From Phragmites australis (taxonomy: Eukaryota > Streptophyta > Magnoliopsida > Poales > Poaceae): DNA of 64,000 bases. The translations under genes were made by a program, and so were the position numbers. Positions 21,210 through 31,384 of the stretch are shown piece after piece. The number at the start of each line of letters is the position of its first letter. Position 1 is the first letter of the stretch. The stretch is from NCBI RefSeq assembly GCF_958298935.1, contig NC_084942.1, forward strand, positions 5,711,501-5,775,500. The letters are read 5' to 3'. The notes below the pieces were generated by a model. The model searched no databases and had not been told where the DNA came from. It saw only the letters and a list, made by a program, of their open reading frames with translations.

Positions 21210-21627
21210 GAAAGGAAGGAGGACGCTAGAGAGGACAGAGAGACGAACAACGAAAAGAGGAGGACAAGAGAAAAACAAGAGGTCAGTCGAAGAACAAGAA
21301 ATCACCACCCCCGATCACAAGACAATCAAGAAACCAGCTAGCTAGAACATAAGAGCCTCCTGCTCTTTGTAAACAGCTCTCCCTCGAGAACCAGATATAC
21401 CCTTGAAGGATCTCCTTCAAGGATAGATATAACACTCATACAGGAGTAGGGTGTTACGCCTCCGCGCGGCCCGAACCTGTCCAAAAACCCGGTGTCCCCG
21501 CAAGCCATCGCATTTTATTTCCTTTTCCGCTCATTTCCCGTGCAAGCTTTTCTAGGATCATCCCCCCGGCCGAATCTCTAAAAAGGGGTCTCTCGGGATC
21601 CCTGCGACAGGAGTTCACTCTCCGACA

Positions 21628-21648
21628 GCTGGCGCGCCAGGTAGGGGG
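21628..21648 (+). promoter_or_regulatory. Primer-binding region with GGCGCGCC
   Basis: GCTGGCGCGCCAGGTAGGGG follows the LTR end directly. The identical core follows the related LTR at 44613. Adjacency and conservation support a primer-binding site; I do not assign the tRNA. Confidence 0.7.
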
Positions 21649-21694
21649 GAATATCCCTAGATTGTTTGTTTCCCTTTTTTCTCCACAGGAAAAG

Positions 21695-22132
21695 ATGGCC
21701 GGTGGGCATCGTCTCCAGTGTTCCGGCTCCACTTCCAGTAACGGAACGCCGCCCCACGGCCAAGAGGTTTTTCCCGCCCAAGGGGATCAGGGCGCTGGGC
21801 CCATCAGCGCCGCCGCTGCCGGCGTGCTCTCTGACCCCCAGCAGATGGTCAGGGCCCCGGCCGCTAGGCCCGCCTCTGGATCACGTCGGGCGCCGCCCCG
21901 GCGCAGGCTCGCTTTTAGTGAGGCCAGCCCAGGGAGCGCCTTGCTTGCAGCGCAAGCCCTCCTCAGGCACCCTCCCATTCAGGCCACGCCAAACACTCCG
22001 GAAGGCCGGTGGATGCAAGACATCGCCGCTTTGGTCGGCACCGCTCGCCGCCAGGTACAGGTCGAGAGTCCTCGGGGGCTGCCACTCCCGAATCCGTGGA
22101 ACATCGAGCATCTCCGACGCTTCTACCCGTAG
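21695..22132 (+). CDS. Short gag-like leader protein of the Gypsy element
   Basis: The frame opens with MAGGHRLQCSGSTSSNGT, about 145 residues, and ends EHLRRFYP. It is Pro/Ala/Arg-rich and contains LAFSEASPGSALLAAQALL. The related element at 44673 has MAGGHHLQHPDS and PGSALLAAQVLLGHPPV at the same place, which supports real coding ancestry. It lacks a recognisable gag core or zinc knuckle. It is probably the truncated N-terminus of a former gag-pol; function unknown. Confidence 0.6.
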   Translation: MAGGHRLQCSGSTSSNGTPPHGQEVFPAQGDQGAGPISAAAAGVLSDPQQMVRAPAARPASGSRRAPPRRRLAFSEASPGSALLAAQALLRHPPIQATPNTPEGRWMQDIAALVGTARRQVQVESPRGLPLPNPWNIEHLRRFYP

Positions 22133-22284
22133 ATGGTCAAGCTCGCGGTTCAGGTTGATAAGGCCGGGGGCTTCTCCTCGCCCGAGCAATCTGGAGGCTT
22201 CGCCCCGTATGGTAAATCGCTGTCGCCCAACCTTGTAAATATCGTACATTCAGTATTTTAATAAAGCAATCACTATGGCAAATT

Positions 22285-22700
22285 ATTTCTCTGGATTCCC
22301 TATGTTTAACCTGTCTGGTGAGGTGCTCGGTTGTGCGAGAAAAAGTTCGCTCTCTCGTTTTTTCCCATTGACAAAAGAATCCCAATCGGTATACATGCGA
22401 GCAGTCGCCGCTGACTTACGTCCGACGTGGTAGGCTGTGGTGTTCGGTGTCGTGACGGGCTCCCGGGCACTAACCGAGTTTCGGGGCGCTCTGAGTAATC
22501 CCATCACTCGAGCTGCTCGAGTAGGCCGGAGCTCAAGCCCTCGGAGCGGGCTGTCGGTGCTCGGTCTGGCCTGTCATACCCGGGCGCCACCGAACCATAG
22601 GACCTCTAGGTTATGCCTCTATCCGCCTTTGTCTGCCGGTTCGGGTATTCGAGAGGTCTCAGGTCGAAAAAACGAGAGCAGTCTATGGCAAGTACCGCAC
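22285..22700 (+). repeat. Conserved non-coding module, copy 1 (young Gypsy element)
   Basis: Begins around TTTAACCTGTCTGGTGAGG, continues with a CTCGCTCTC-like stretch, then a GCACTAACCGAG...GTAATCC...CTCGAG block, GGGCTGTCGGTGCTCGGTC, and a CGAGAGGTCTCAGGTCG end. The same order recurs at 23060-23480, 45140-45560 and 45845-46290. No coding potential is shared, so conservation is at the nucleotide level. Confidence 0.7.
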
Positions 22701-23059
22701 TAACAGAGCGCACCAGACAAAGAAATCCTATATTATCTCTCTTAAGTCACAGGTCGGCAATCACAAGCAGTTCGGCCGCGAGGGCTTCAATGCCCCGGCC
22801 TCTGGTCGGCCCCAAGGGTCTTCGGGTGGTCCTACCGCCTAGGCTTGGGTGGTCGAGATCACCCGACCCTAGGAGCCTCGTATGACTCTGGGCGCTCGGG
22901 CGCCCCGTTGAAAGGATCAAGTCCCCGGGCCCCCGAGCTCGGAATCAACCCCTTCTGGGTCGGCTGGCCGGAAGGCCGACGGCCGTCCGGTGAGTGGTTA
23001 TGTTCAGACAAGTCTGCTTTAAGTAAATTTATGTTCCCGAGTCATTCTCGGGGGCTCTT

Positions 23060-23480
23060 GCGCTTTAATCTGCTCGGTGAGGTGGTCTCCTGGCCCGTGA
23101 ACAAACCCTGCCGCGTGTCGGCCTTTTTCTAGAACGACAGAGCGGTTCGTAGAAAGGAGTACCGTGCGTGCGATAACGTTCGACCGAAGCCCTTCGTGGT
23201 GGTCGTGGTGGTCGGTCCGCTCTTAAGGACCCCGAGCACTACCGAGTCCTCAGGTGCCCTGGGTAATCCTATCACTCGAGCTGCTCGAGTAGTCCGGAGC
23301 TCAGGCCTTGGGGGCAGGCTGTCAGTACTCGGTCCGGCCCTTTCTTGAGCCCGGGCACCACCGGACCGCGAGGACTCTTGGTCACATTCTCGCTCGCACG
23401 CGTCTCCCATCTACCGGCTGAGTGGTCGCAAGGCGAAAAGGTGTTCACAGGGCACGGCGTGTTCCGGACAGGGCTGTTCT
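23060..23480 (+). repeat. Conserved non-coding module, copy 2 (young Gypsy element)
   Basis: Second copy of the module at 22285-22700, about 770 bases downstream and diverged: TTTAATCTGCTCGGTGAGG, GAGCACTACCGAGTCC, GGTAATCCTATCACTCGAG and CAGGCTGTCAGTACTCGGTC. Confidence 0.7.
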
Positions 23481-23800
23481 ATCTCCCGAGCAAGGAGTCT
23501 ATGTCTTTGTTTCTTAAGCTAGGCAGTGCGGACTCACGAGAGCTTAAAAGCTGGCTGCGCCAACACACACCAGCGACTACAACTACTTCGTTTTTCGGGG
23601 ACGGAAAGGTCGGGAGCGGCCCGACTGAGTACTCCTCGGGACTTCCAGACAGAGCGCCGGAAAGAAACCTCAAGCATACAAAAGAAATTGGAGTTTCGAG
23701 CACAAGGAAAAGCTGCCATTATATTCACAAGACCTGGACAAAGCTTTTTCTAAAGGTTCACTCCTACATCTGCAACAAAAAAGATAAGGGCGCCGACGGC

Positions 23801-26800
23801 CTAGTCTGCGGCAGAGGCGTCGGCTGAGTCTTCTGAGTCGTCCCCGGGGGCTGGCGATGGTGGCACCTCCCGCCTGAAGCCGGCCGCCACCGCAGAGGCG
23901 GTACTGCTAACCGCTGCCCGGGCGGCCTCCTCCTCAGCCTCGACCACTCCCTCCCGCGCCGGCTCCAGCGGGAAGTTCGGGTCCCTGCTTCGGTAGCAGG
24001 CCAGGACATGCTCAGCCACGGCATGAGCCAGGCCACGTCCCTCCCGGGCAGCGAGCTCCTGGACTGCCCAGGGCAGGGTCTCGAGGCGCTCGCAGACTTG
24101 CTGCAGCTCCAGCACTTGCCGTGCGGGGCCGTCGCCCTTCGTGTCGCCGACAAGCCGCCCAAGGCCGCCTTTCTCCATGGCCCGTCGCATCCGCCGGAGT
24201 ATATCCTCCAGCATCTGCACCAGGTTAACCCGCGAGACGAAGGCCGCCTCGAGCTTCTCCTTGGCGACCCGCAGCTGTGCCTCAAGTCCCTGGTCCCCGG
24301 CCGGACCAGAAGAACCGCCAGCTGCGGCAGGGGCAGCATCCTGCTTCGCCTTGGCCACCACCTCGGACAGGGCTTGTTCACGGGCGGTCAGTTCCGCCTC
24401 GTGTTTCGCATTCTCTTCCGCCCTGGTAGCCGCGGCGGCCGCCGCGGCAGCTGCCTCGCCTTCCCGGCGACTCAGCTCGCCTTCCCGGCGACTCAGCTCA
24501 CTCTCCCGCCGGGCCAGCGCCTCCTCCTGCTGGACCACCGAGTCCTCCCGGGCTCCGAGGTCAGACGCAGACAGCGCGTTGTCCACTTCCCGGATGGAGA
24601 CGTCTTCTTCCCAGCGCTTGATTTCTCCTCTGATCCTCTGGAGGTCGTCTTCCCAGCGCTGGAGGTCGGCGCGCGTCTTCTCGACCGCGCCCTCTCGGCG
24701 GGCCAGCTCGGCCTGCCGCTCCTCTGCAAGCCGCTCCCGGGACGTGACCGCCGCCTCCCTCACCTGCGCCTGCCCCATCCTGGCAAGGGCATCGGCAGCC
24801 TGCCGCCTCGACGCCTCGGCCAGGCGGGCGGCGTCTTCAAGTTCCCGCGCGGCTCCCGCGCGGATGTCATCAAGGAGTTTTTGCTCCCGCACGGTTGCCG
24901 CACGGGCCTCCTCTCGGGCGCCGGCCAGCTGCGCCCTCTCCAGTGCCAGGCGGGCGCGCTCGGCTTCGAGCTCCCCCTCCTTGGCATCCACCGCCGCGCC
25001 CAACTGCTCGACGGCAGCTCGGACGCCTTCAATGGCGGCCGAGAAGGGATCGGTAGGCCGGCCGGGCACCGCGAGCGCCGAGGGCTCCCGGGCTTCTCCG
25101 CCGGATCCCTCCAGGGGGGCCAAGCTCTCCGCCGGGCCCTGCGCCACCATCCGCCCCGGGCTCTGACTGACCGGGGTAGGCTCCTCCGGAACCAAGGCCT
25201 CGGACGGCGGCTGCGCTCCTGCATCAGCCGCCTTGGCCACCGGTCCCGACGAGGCATCCGCCTCCACTGTTCTCCGCCCCGGGCTCTCCGCGCCCGGGGT
25301 AGGCTCCGCCGGCGCCGTTTCCGTAGTCGCCGCCACTACCTCTCTCCCCACAGCCGCCCCGTCGATTGACGCCTCCACGTCAATCGGCGCCTCCGCCGTT
25401 CCTACACTTGCCTGCGCTGGCGCAGCGGGCAGGTTCGGCTCCGCCCTTGGCGCCTGCTCCTTCTCCGACGCCGCAACGGCTGCGGCCGGCCTACGGGAGA
25501 CAAGTAAAAGAGTCAAAACTTAGTTCGGGCCGAAAATACCCATGGGAAAGCAAGAGAAATAACTCACCGATATCGCCACTTGGCCGCTGGGAGCCGGACG
25601 TCCGGGTCCGGTGACGTCGGTCCGGACCCCTCCCGCCGCCTCTTCCGCTGGGGGCTCGGCTGGGCCACAGCACGGGCCTCGGGTGCCGCCGTCCGAGTCT
25701 CGGACTCCGCCGTGCAGGTCGCCGGCGTGGTCGCAGGCGTCGGCGCGGGCCCCATCCGCACCAGGCGCGGCTCCAGCACCGGGAACGCCGCCGCTGCCGT
25801 CGGCGACGGCGGAGACTCCGGCGGCAGGATCAAATTCCGGGGTCTTTTTCCCCGGTCTCCCGGCATCGACTCCGCGGCAGCTTCGGGGGCAGCCTCTTCT
25901 CCGGCGCGGCGGCTGCTGGTTGCGGCAGCCCCGTCGCCGGCCTGCGCCGCGCCGCCAACGCCCTCCTCGCCCAGGAGATCTTCCAGCCCAGGGAGTTCGG
26001 AGGCCTCGGGACTCCGGCTTCTTGGCCGGTCCACGGGCCCTTGGGCGTCGAACTCCGGCAGCCGCTTCAGGATAGCCACCCGGTCGGGATTGGCGCAGAG
26101 CGCCATCTCCGGCCACGGAAGCTCCGCCCGGCTCATGTCCTCCGACCCGGTGATCACTCGGATCATCCCTCGCAGCTCCGCCTGCCCCAGATCCCAGCTC
26201 GCGCCGATCTGGGTCCTGGTGATGTCCTCCGGCCCGGTGTAGAACCAGCTTGGCCGGGCCCGCTCCCGCAAGGGCGCCAGTCGACGTCGCAGGAAGTCCG
26301 CGACCACCATAACGGAGGTTAGCCCGGACTCGCGCAGCTCCAGGATGCGCTCCAGCACCGGCTTTAGCCTCGCATCTTCTGGCGGCGGCGCCTCCCACGT
26401 CGATCGCCGAGGTTCCGCCGCCTTCTCTGGCAGTTCGAGCCGCTCGTGGGGGTCGGTGTCGACGAAGAACCAGTCCCGTCGCCACTCCTCCCACTTGCTG
26501 CGCACCACCTGGGGGATATATTGGTCCCCCAGGCCTTCCCGAAGCCGAAGGTTGCAGCACCCCGCAACATCCGCCGTGGAGTGCCCCCTCTTCTTCCCCA
26601 CCGGTCGAAGGACGAAGAAATGGCGAAGCAGCGTCGCCGACGGCACCACCCCCACGAATATTTCGCAGAGATGGGCGAAGACCGCCAGCGCCACGACGGA
26701 GTTGGGGCTCAGGTGCGCCATCTGGATGCCGTAAGTCTCCAGCACTTGCATGAAGAATGCGGAGAACGGCGGCACCAGCCCCGCCGCCACGAAGGAGGTG

Positions 26801-26991
26801 AAGAGGACCGTTCGTCCGGGAACGGTCGTCGCCGGCGTCAGAGTTGCCGGCTTCACCACCACAGCGCCTTCCTGACCCTCCGGCACCAGCAGCTTCCTAA
26901 TTTTGTCCGCCGCCTCCTCATTCCTCAGGCGAGACTCCGGCAAAACGCTGATCGGAGCCCGATCCCGGCGTCCCCCTCCGACCTTCGACAT
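23801..26991 (-). CDS. Antisense two-exon gene: Transposase_28-like plus coiled-coil protein
   Basis: Exon 1 is 26991-25568 and exon 2 is 25490-23801. The 77-bp intron (25567-25491) has a GTGAGT donor and a TTGTCTCCCGTAG acceptor; splicing joins CG to G and keeps frame, giving about 1037 residues. The ATG at 26991 (MSKVGGGRRDRAPISVLPE) is the first good start after a TATA box at 27116-27109. Residues ~50-185 resemble the plant 'putative gypsy type transposon' (Transposase_28) family: FFMQVLETYGIQMAHLSPNS, VFAHLCEIFVGV, LLRHFFVLRP, WFFVDTD. A basic patch, RKRRREG, near 449 could be a nuclear signal. Exon 2 is dominated by a ~300-residue Arg/Glu/Ala coiled coil, then LEAAFVSRVNLVQMLEDILR and an acidic tail. 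No stops. Antisense extra frames are known in Tat-lineage elements; molecular function is unknown. Confidence 0.8.
25491..25567 (-). other. Intron of the antisense gene
   Basis: 77 bp, donor CG/GTGAGT and acceptor CTCCCGTAG/GCC, with a pyrimidine-rich stretch before the acceptor. Without splicing, exon 1 runs into TGA two bases after the junction; with splicing the long exon 2 frame is entered exactly in register. That makes chance unlikely. Confidence 0.8.
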
Positions 26992-27108
26992 CTCGTCGGA
27001 GAAGAGGGTGGTTTTCGGTGGAAGGAGAGAGAAAAGTAGAAGCACGAAGGAAGCAGAAGCGCGAGTGCGAGGGAGCGTGAAAAAAGGGAACGGACCGATC
27101 CTTCCCCC

Positions 27109-27116
27109 CTTTTATA
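27109..27116 (-). promoter_or_regulatory. TATA box of the antisense gene
   Basis: TATAAAAG on the minus strand, 118 bases upstream of the antisense ATG, followed by a purine-rich then CT-rich leader. It lies inside the internal region, not in an LTR, so the antisense gene seems to have its own promoter. Confidence 0.65.
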
Positions 27117-27457
27117 TCTCAAAATTCAAAAACTGCCGCCCCGACGGTTCGCTCGGCGAAGTGTCGCCTCGATCGACGCAACTGACAGGCGAATCTCCCG
27201 CCGATCGCGCGATGTCAGCATTTTGCCAGGCGTATTTTCCTCGATCTGCGCGGCAACCGCACGGGCCGCCCGTATGATTATCACACCCCTCGGAAGTTGT
27301 ATGGACACGCGTCCACTCATTTGCCCGTTGGGGTCTGCTTGATGTCTAGAAACCGCAGGGGCCACCTCCGGAAAGCTTGCCGCGTGGCATTCGGCCCGCC
27401 TTGACCTCGGTCGCGACGAAGGGCCCATTCGCAGTCTCTGTCCCATCAGCTACCAAA

Positions 27458-27473
27458 CGGGCCCGGGGGCTAC
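27458..27473 (+). promoter_or_regulatory. Polypurine-tract region before the 3' LTR
   Basis: CGGGCCCGGGGGCTAC immediately precedes TGTCGGTG. The equivalent GGCCCGGGGGCTGC precedes both LTRs at 43096 and 46610, which supports its role as plus-strand primer. Confidence 0.65.
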
Positions 27474-29203
27474 TGTCGGTGTATTTAGAACCAGGGGTCC
27501 CTAAGTCCCGAGGCCAAACCGGCCGCCCACCACATATCACCACCCTGCAAGGTAAAAGCAGAGACTCGGGAGAGGGTGCTCGGGGCTGCGCGTGGCAGCC
27601 CCCGAGGACTCGGTGCCCCGAAGGTCCCTCTAAAGTGCTCGGGAGAGGGTGCTCGGGGCTGCACGTGGCAGCCCCCGAGGACTCGGTGCCCCGAAGGTCT
27701 CACTCAAGTACTCGGGAGAGGGTGCTCGGGGCTGCACGTGGCGGCCCGCGAGGACTCGGTGCCCCGAAGGTCTCACTCAAGTACTCGGGAGAGGGTGCTC
27801 GGGGCTGCACGTGGCAGCCCCCGAGGACTCGGTGCCCCGAAGGTCCCTCTAAAGTGCTCGGGAGAGGGTGCTCGGGGCTGCACGTGGCAGCCCCCGAGGA
27901 CTCGGTGCCCCGAAGGTCTCACTCAAGTACTCGGGAGAGGGTGCTCGGGGCTGCACGTGGCGGCCCGCGAGGACTCGGTGCCCCGAAGGTCTCACTCAAG
28001 TACTCGGGAGAGGGTGCTCGGGGCTGCACGTGGCAGCCCCCGAGGACTCGGTGCCCCGAAGGTCCCTCTAAAGTGCTCGGGAGAGGGTGCTCGGGGCTGC
28101 ACGTGGCAGCCCGCGAGGACTCGGTGCCCCGAAGGTCTCACTGAAGTACTCGGGAGAGGGTGCTCGGGGCTGCACGTGGCAGCCCCCGAGGACTCGGTGC
28201 CCCGAAGGTCCCCCCAAGATGCTCGGGAAATAGTGCTCGGGGCTGCACGTGGCAGCCCCCGGGGACTCGGTCCCCTGAAGGTTCGCGCAAGATCGTTCAA
28301 AGACTCAAAGGGCCCCGTCGCCAGAGTGTCATCCAGTCAAGGGCCCGATGCCGCATTTAATAGGCGCGCGTGGCCTGGCATTCTGACATCCTGACATTCT
28401 CGGCTGCCCACGCCCCAGTGTCAGACCCGGCCATGCCCTGGCTGGGGGGCGTGGGTTCATTAAATGCACGGGTCCCGTCCCGTTTCCACTTGCGCACCTC
28501 GGGATAACGTTACCAGAATCGAAGCACTCGGCCTGCCACCCTGCCCTGGCAGGAGAACAAGACAGAGTGGGCGCACCGGGCACCTCTGAGGCTGTCCGGT
28601 GGGCCTTTTTTTTTGTGGCACCCCGAAGCTTCCGCAGCGGCTAGTGGTCGAATGCGCGCCGCCTTCCTCCACCGCCCCTGTCACTTCGCCAAAATGAGAT
28701 GATTAGGCCTTTCTCCGTGGCACCTGGGCATTGGCATCCCCTCTTTCCCATTCAGGATATGTCGAGGTCGGCGCATCTATAAAAGGAAAGGAAGGAGGAC
28801 GCTAGAGAGGACAGAGAGACGAACAACGAAAAGAGGAGGACAAGAGAAAAACAAGAGGTCAGTCGAAGAACAAGAAATCACCACCCCCGATCACAAGACA
28901 ATCAAGAAACCAGCTAGCTAGAACATAAGAGCCTCCTGCTCTTTGTAAACAGCTCTCCCTCGAGAACCAGATATACCCTTGAAGGATCTCCTTCAAGGAT
29001 AGATATAACACTCATACAGGAGTAGGGTGTTACGCCTCCGCGCGGCCCGAACCTGTCCAAAAACCCGGTGTCCCCGCAAGCCATCGCATTTTATTTCCTT
29101 TTCCGCTCATTTCCCGTGCAAGCTTTTCTAGGATCATCCCCCCGGCCGAATCTCTAAAAAGGGGTCTCTCGGGATCCCTGCGACAGGAGTTCACTCTCCG
29201 ACA
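27474..29203 (+). repeat. 3' LTR of the young Gypsy element
   Basis: 1730 bp, identical by eye to the 5' LTR except T at 28276 for A at 20700. It carries the same 73-bp G-box array (27566-28266) and TATA box (28778-28785). Confidence 0.95.
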
Positions 29204-29208
29204 CCGTC

Positions 29209-29400
29209 CCAACTCATGTGAGCCAGCTGAGTGGGGTTAAGCGACCAAGATCACCTCCAAGGAAATGAGTACACAATCATCATCAACCAAGGGAGGATAA
29301 TTCTACTAGCATCTACCCACCACTCGGTCCATCACCATGGCCATGGGCACCCCCCTCCTATGTCATTCCCTCCTTGTCCAACGTGGGGTTATAATGGTAT
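29209..29400 (+). pseudogene. Outer Gypsy/Tat internal sequence resuming after the nested element
   Basis: After the CCGTC duplication the host element continues with degraded coding sequence (a PWPWAPPSYVIP-like stretch near 29335-29375). It corresponds to the Pro-rich region between gag and protease that reappears near 31385 (MMPPPPMQFSPFHLGW). Sequence between about 29400 and 31370 looks foreign to the host element. Confidence 0.5.
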
Positions 29401-29700
29401 GTGGATGTGATGTGGACATCCTAGCTAGTTATGTAAGCCAAGATGATTCACCTGTAAACCAAGTTGGTCCAAGCATAAATGAAGCCACTTCGTATGTAAA
29501 CCAACCAAATGAAGGTGGATACACAGTTCAAGGAATGATTACACAAAGCCGTGCCAAAAAGATACAACAAGAGGTGAACTCGCTTCTTACTGAGTTGGAC
29601 TTTAATATTGATGAGAATTTTATACTACCTAAATGTTGTACATTTGTTTTGCTAAGGTTCACACCTAAAGATAAGGACATTGCTCTGTATGCAAAGGGGC
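29401..29700 (+). pseudogene. C-terminal fragment of another Gypsy polyprotein
   Basis: The frame contains GGYTVQGMITQSRAKKIQQ, then EVNSLLTELDFNI and ENFILPKCCTFVLLRF. This resembles the extreme C-terminus of other plant Gypsy pol proteins (GP-MTRSRAK-type motif followed by an ILPK stretch). It does not belong to the Tat-type host element at this point, so it is probably an inserted fragment. No RT or integrase accompanies it. Confidence 0.5.
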
Positions 29701-29889
29701 TCGACCAGCCCCGCGCAACGTCACGTGATCCTCGACCAGCTTCGAGTAACGTCGCGTGCTCCTTGACCAGCGCCGCATGCTCCTCGACCAGCTCTGAGCA
29801 GTGCCATGTGATCCTCGACCAAGAAGAAGAAACAGGGACTACGAAGAGAAAATGGTCGATCTCATCGATCACCTCGTCGACCATGAAAA

Positions 29890-31345
29890 GGAAGCCTCGA
29901 CTGCCTCTGCAACCTTCAACACTCTTAGTCTTGTGACAACTGCTTCTACTTCCATACATCACGCGACCATGCCTGTGACGATTCAGCATGCATAATACAT
30001 ATGGTTGGAAAGATAATGAAGTCTAATTTCACACCCAACAAATGGCTTGTCATTTTGATTTCCTAATAAAGAGTAATGGACAATTTACTGAAGATTGCCA
30101 GAAGCTGACAGGCTGCGCGAGACTCCTCAACTTTAGACCTTTTAGCTAGCTTATCATCAAGGAAACTCCAGCAACCTTTCACACCTAGCTAGGAGGGTTG
30201 TTCCTAGTATAGAAACCCCTTGTATCACTGTTATGAGCAGACTTTTGATAATTGGAAACTCCCTTGTTTAGTTGTGTGCTAACAATTTCAGAGAGTGATC
30301 TCTACCCCTTTGCTCTTGTGGTTTCCTTGCAGGGTCATAGAAGTGGTCGTGTCATTGGCTCCCAATTGGTGCTCATGGTCCATTGATTCTAGGTTGTGTT
30401 GGTTGGTTCTTTGAGAGTGTGGTTGGGCGAATCATTGATTCAGGTTGCTGTATTGAGGCGGTGGTTGGCTTCGAGTTTTATTTGCCATGTTACACTATTA
30501 TCTGACTGCTTGCAACTAGTTATCCTTTGTTGGCTTCGAGTTTTATTTGCCATGTTACATTGTTATTCCCCTTCTCTAGTTTCCCTCTCTTGGTTTCCTT
30601 GCCTTGTGTGCAAGTTTTTCCTTTCCGGTTTTGATTTTCGTTTTTGTTATTGGGCTGAAATTTCAGCATGTTGTGACTTCATTCTTTTTGTTGCCAAAGG
30701 CATAAAATTCACATACCAGGAAGAGGAGGCCTCGACCGCCTCCACAACCTTCAACACTCTCAGTCTTGTGACAAATGCTTCTACTTCCATGCGTCACACG
30801 ACCAATCTTGTGATGATTCAGCATGCATAATACATATGTTTGGTAAAGATAAACAAGTCTACTTTCACACCCAACCAACGGTTTGTCATTTCGACTTCCT
30901 AATAAGGAGTAATGGACAATTTACTAAAGACTGCCAAAAGCTGAACAGGCTGCACGAGATTCCTCAACTTTAGACCTTTCAGCTAGCTTATCATCAAGGA
31001 AACTCCAGCGACCTTTCACACCTAGCTAGGAGGGTTGTTCCTAGTATAAAAACCCCTTGTATCACTGTTATGAGCAGACTTTTGATAATCGAAAACCCCA
31101 TTGTTTAGTTGTGTGCTAACAATTTCAGAGAGTGATCTCTACCCCTTTGCTCTTGTGTTTTCCTCGCGGGATTATAGAAGCACCCGCATTATTGGCTCCC
31201 AATTGGTGCTCCTGGTCCATTGATTCTAGGTTGTGTTGGTTGGTTCTTTGAGAGTGTGGTTGGGCGAATCCTCGATTTAGGTTGTCGTATTGAGGCGGTG
31301 GTTGGCTTCGAGTTTTATTTGCCAGGTTACACTATTATCCGGCTT
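29890..31345 (+). repeat. Two long direct repeats of about 0.61 kb, 836-bp period
   Basis: 29890-30503 and 30724-31342 are near copies: AGCCTCGAC(T/C)GCCTC, CAACCTTCAACACTC, TTCAGCATGCATAATACATATG, TCACACCTAGCTAGGAGGG, GTTTAGTTGTGTGCTAAC and a GGTTGGCTTCGAGTTTTATT end. A third short copy of the end lies at 30530-30560. They may be two LTRs left by recombination of the inserted Gypsy fragment, or a segmental duplication. No clear TG/CA ends were fixed. Confidence 0.75.
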
Positions 31346-31384
31346 TGTGATCCTACATCATGAAGATCGGGACACTCTTTGTAT

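Larger units (their letters stand above)
19898..21627 (+). repeat. 5' LTR of the young Gypsy element
   Basis: TGTCGGTG to CCGACA, 1730 bp. U3 contains the 73-bp tandem array. A TATA box lies at 21202-21209 and a conserved 'caggagtagggtgttac' block near 21440. The U5 end is shared with the other LTRs of this family in the window. Confidence 0.95.
19898..29203 (+). mobile_element. Very young non-autonomous Gypsy-type element carrying an antisense gene
   Basis: A 9306-bp element with 1730-bp LTRs (19898-21627 and 27474-29203), flanked by the exact duplication CCGTC (19893-19897 and 29204-29208). The LTRs have equal length, and I found one difference (A at 20700, T at 28276). At a commonly used grass rate of 1.3e-8 per site per year that is roughly twenty thousand years, a rough estimate. 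The plus strand carries only a short gag-like frame (21695-22132); no protease, RT, RNase H or integrase exists. The main coding capacity is antisense (26991-23801). A primer-binding region (21628 on) and polypurine tract (near 27458-27473) are present, so mobilisation by a related autonomous element is likely. Confidence 0.95.

Noticed and set aside
24008..25369. 453-codon plus-strand frame overlapping the antisense gene
   Set aside because: It mirrors the Arg/Glu/Ala-rich coiled-coil exon. Its composition (Leu/Arg/Gly/Pro mix) fits a shadow frame, and it has no recognisable domain, while the minus frame splices in register with exon 1.
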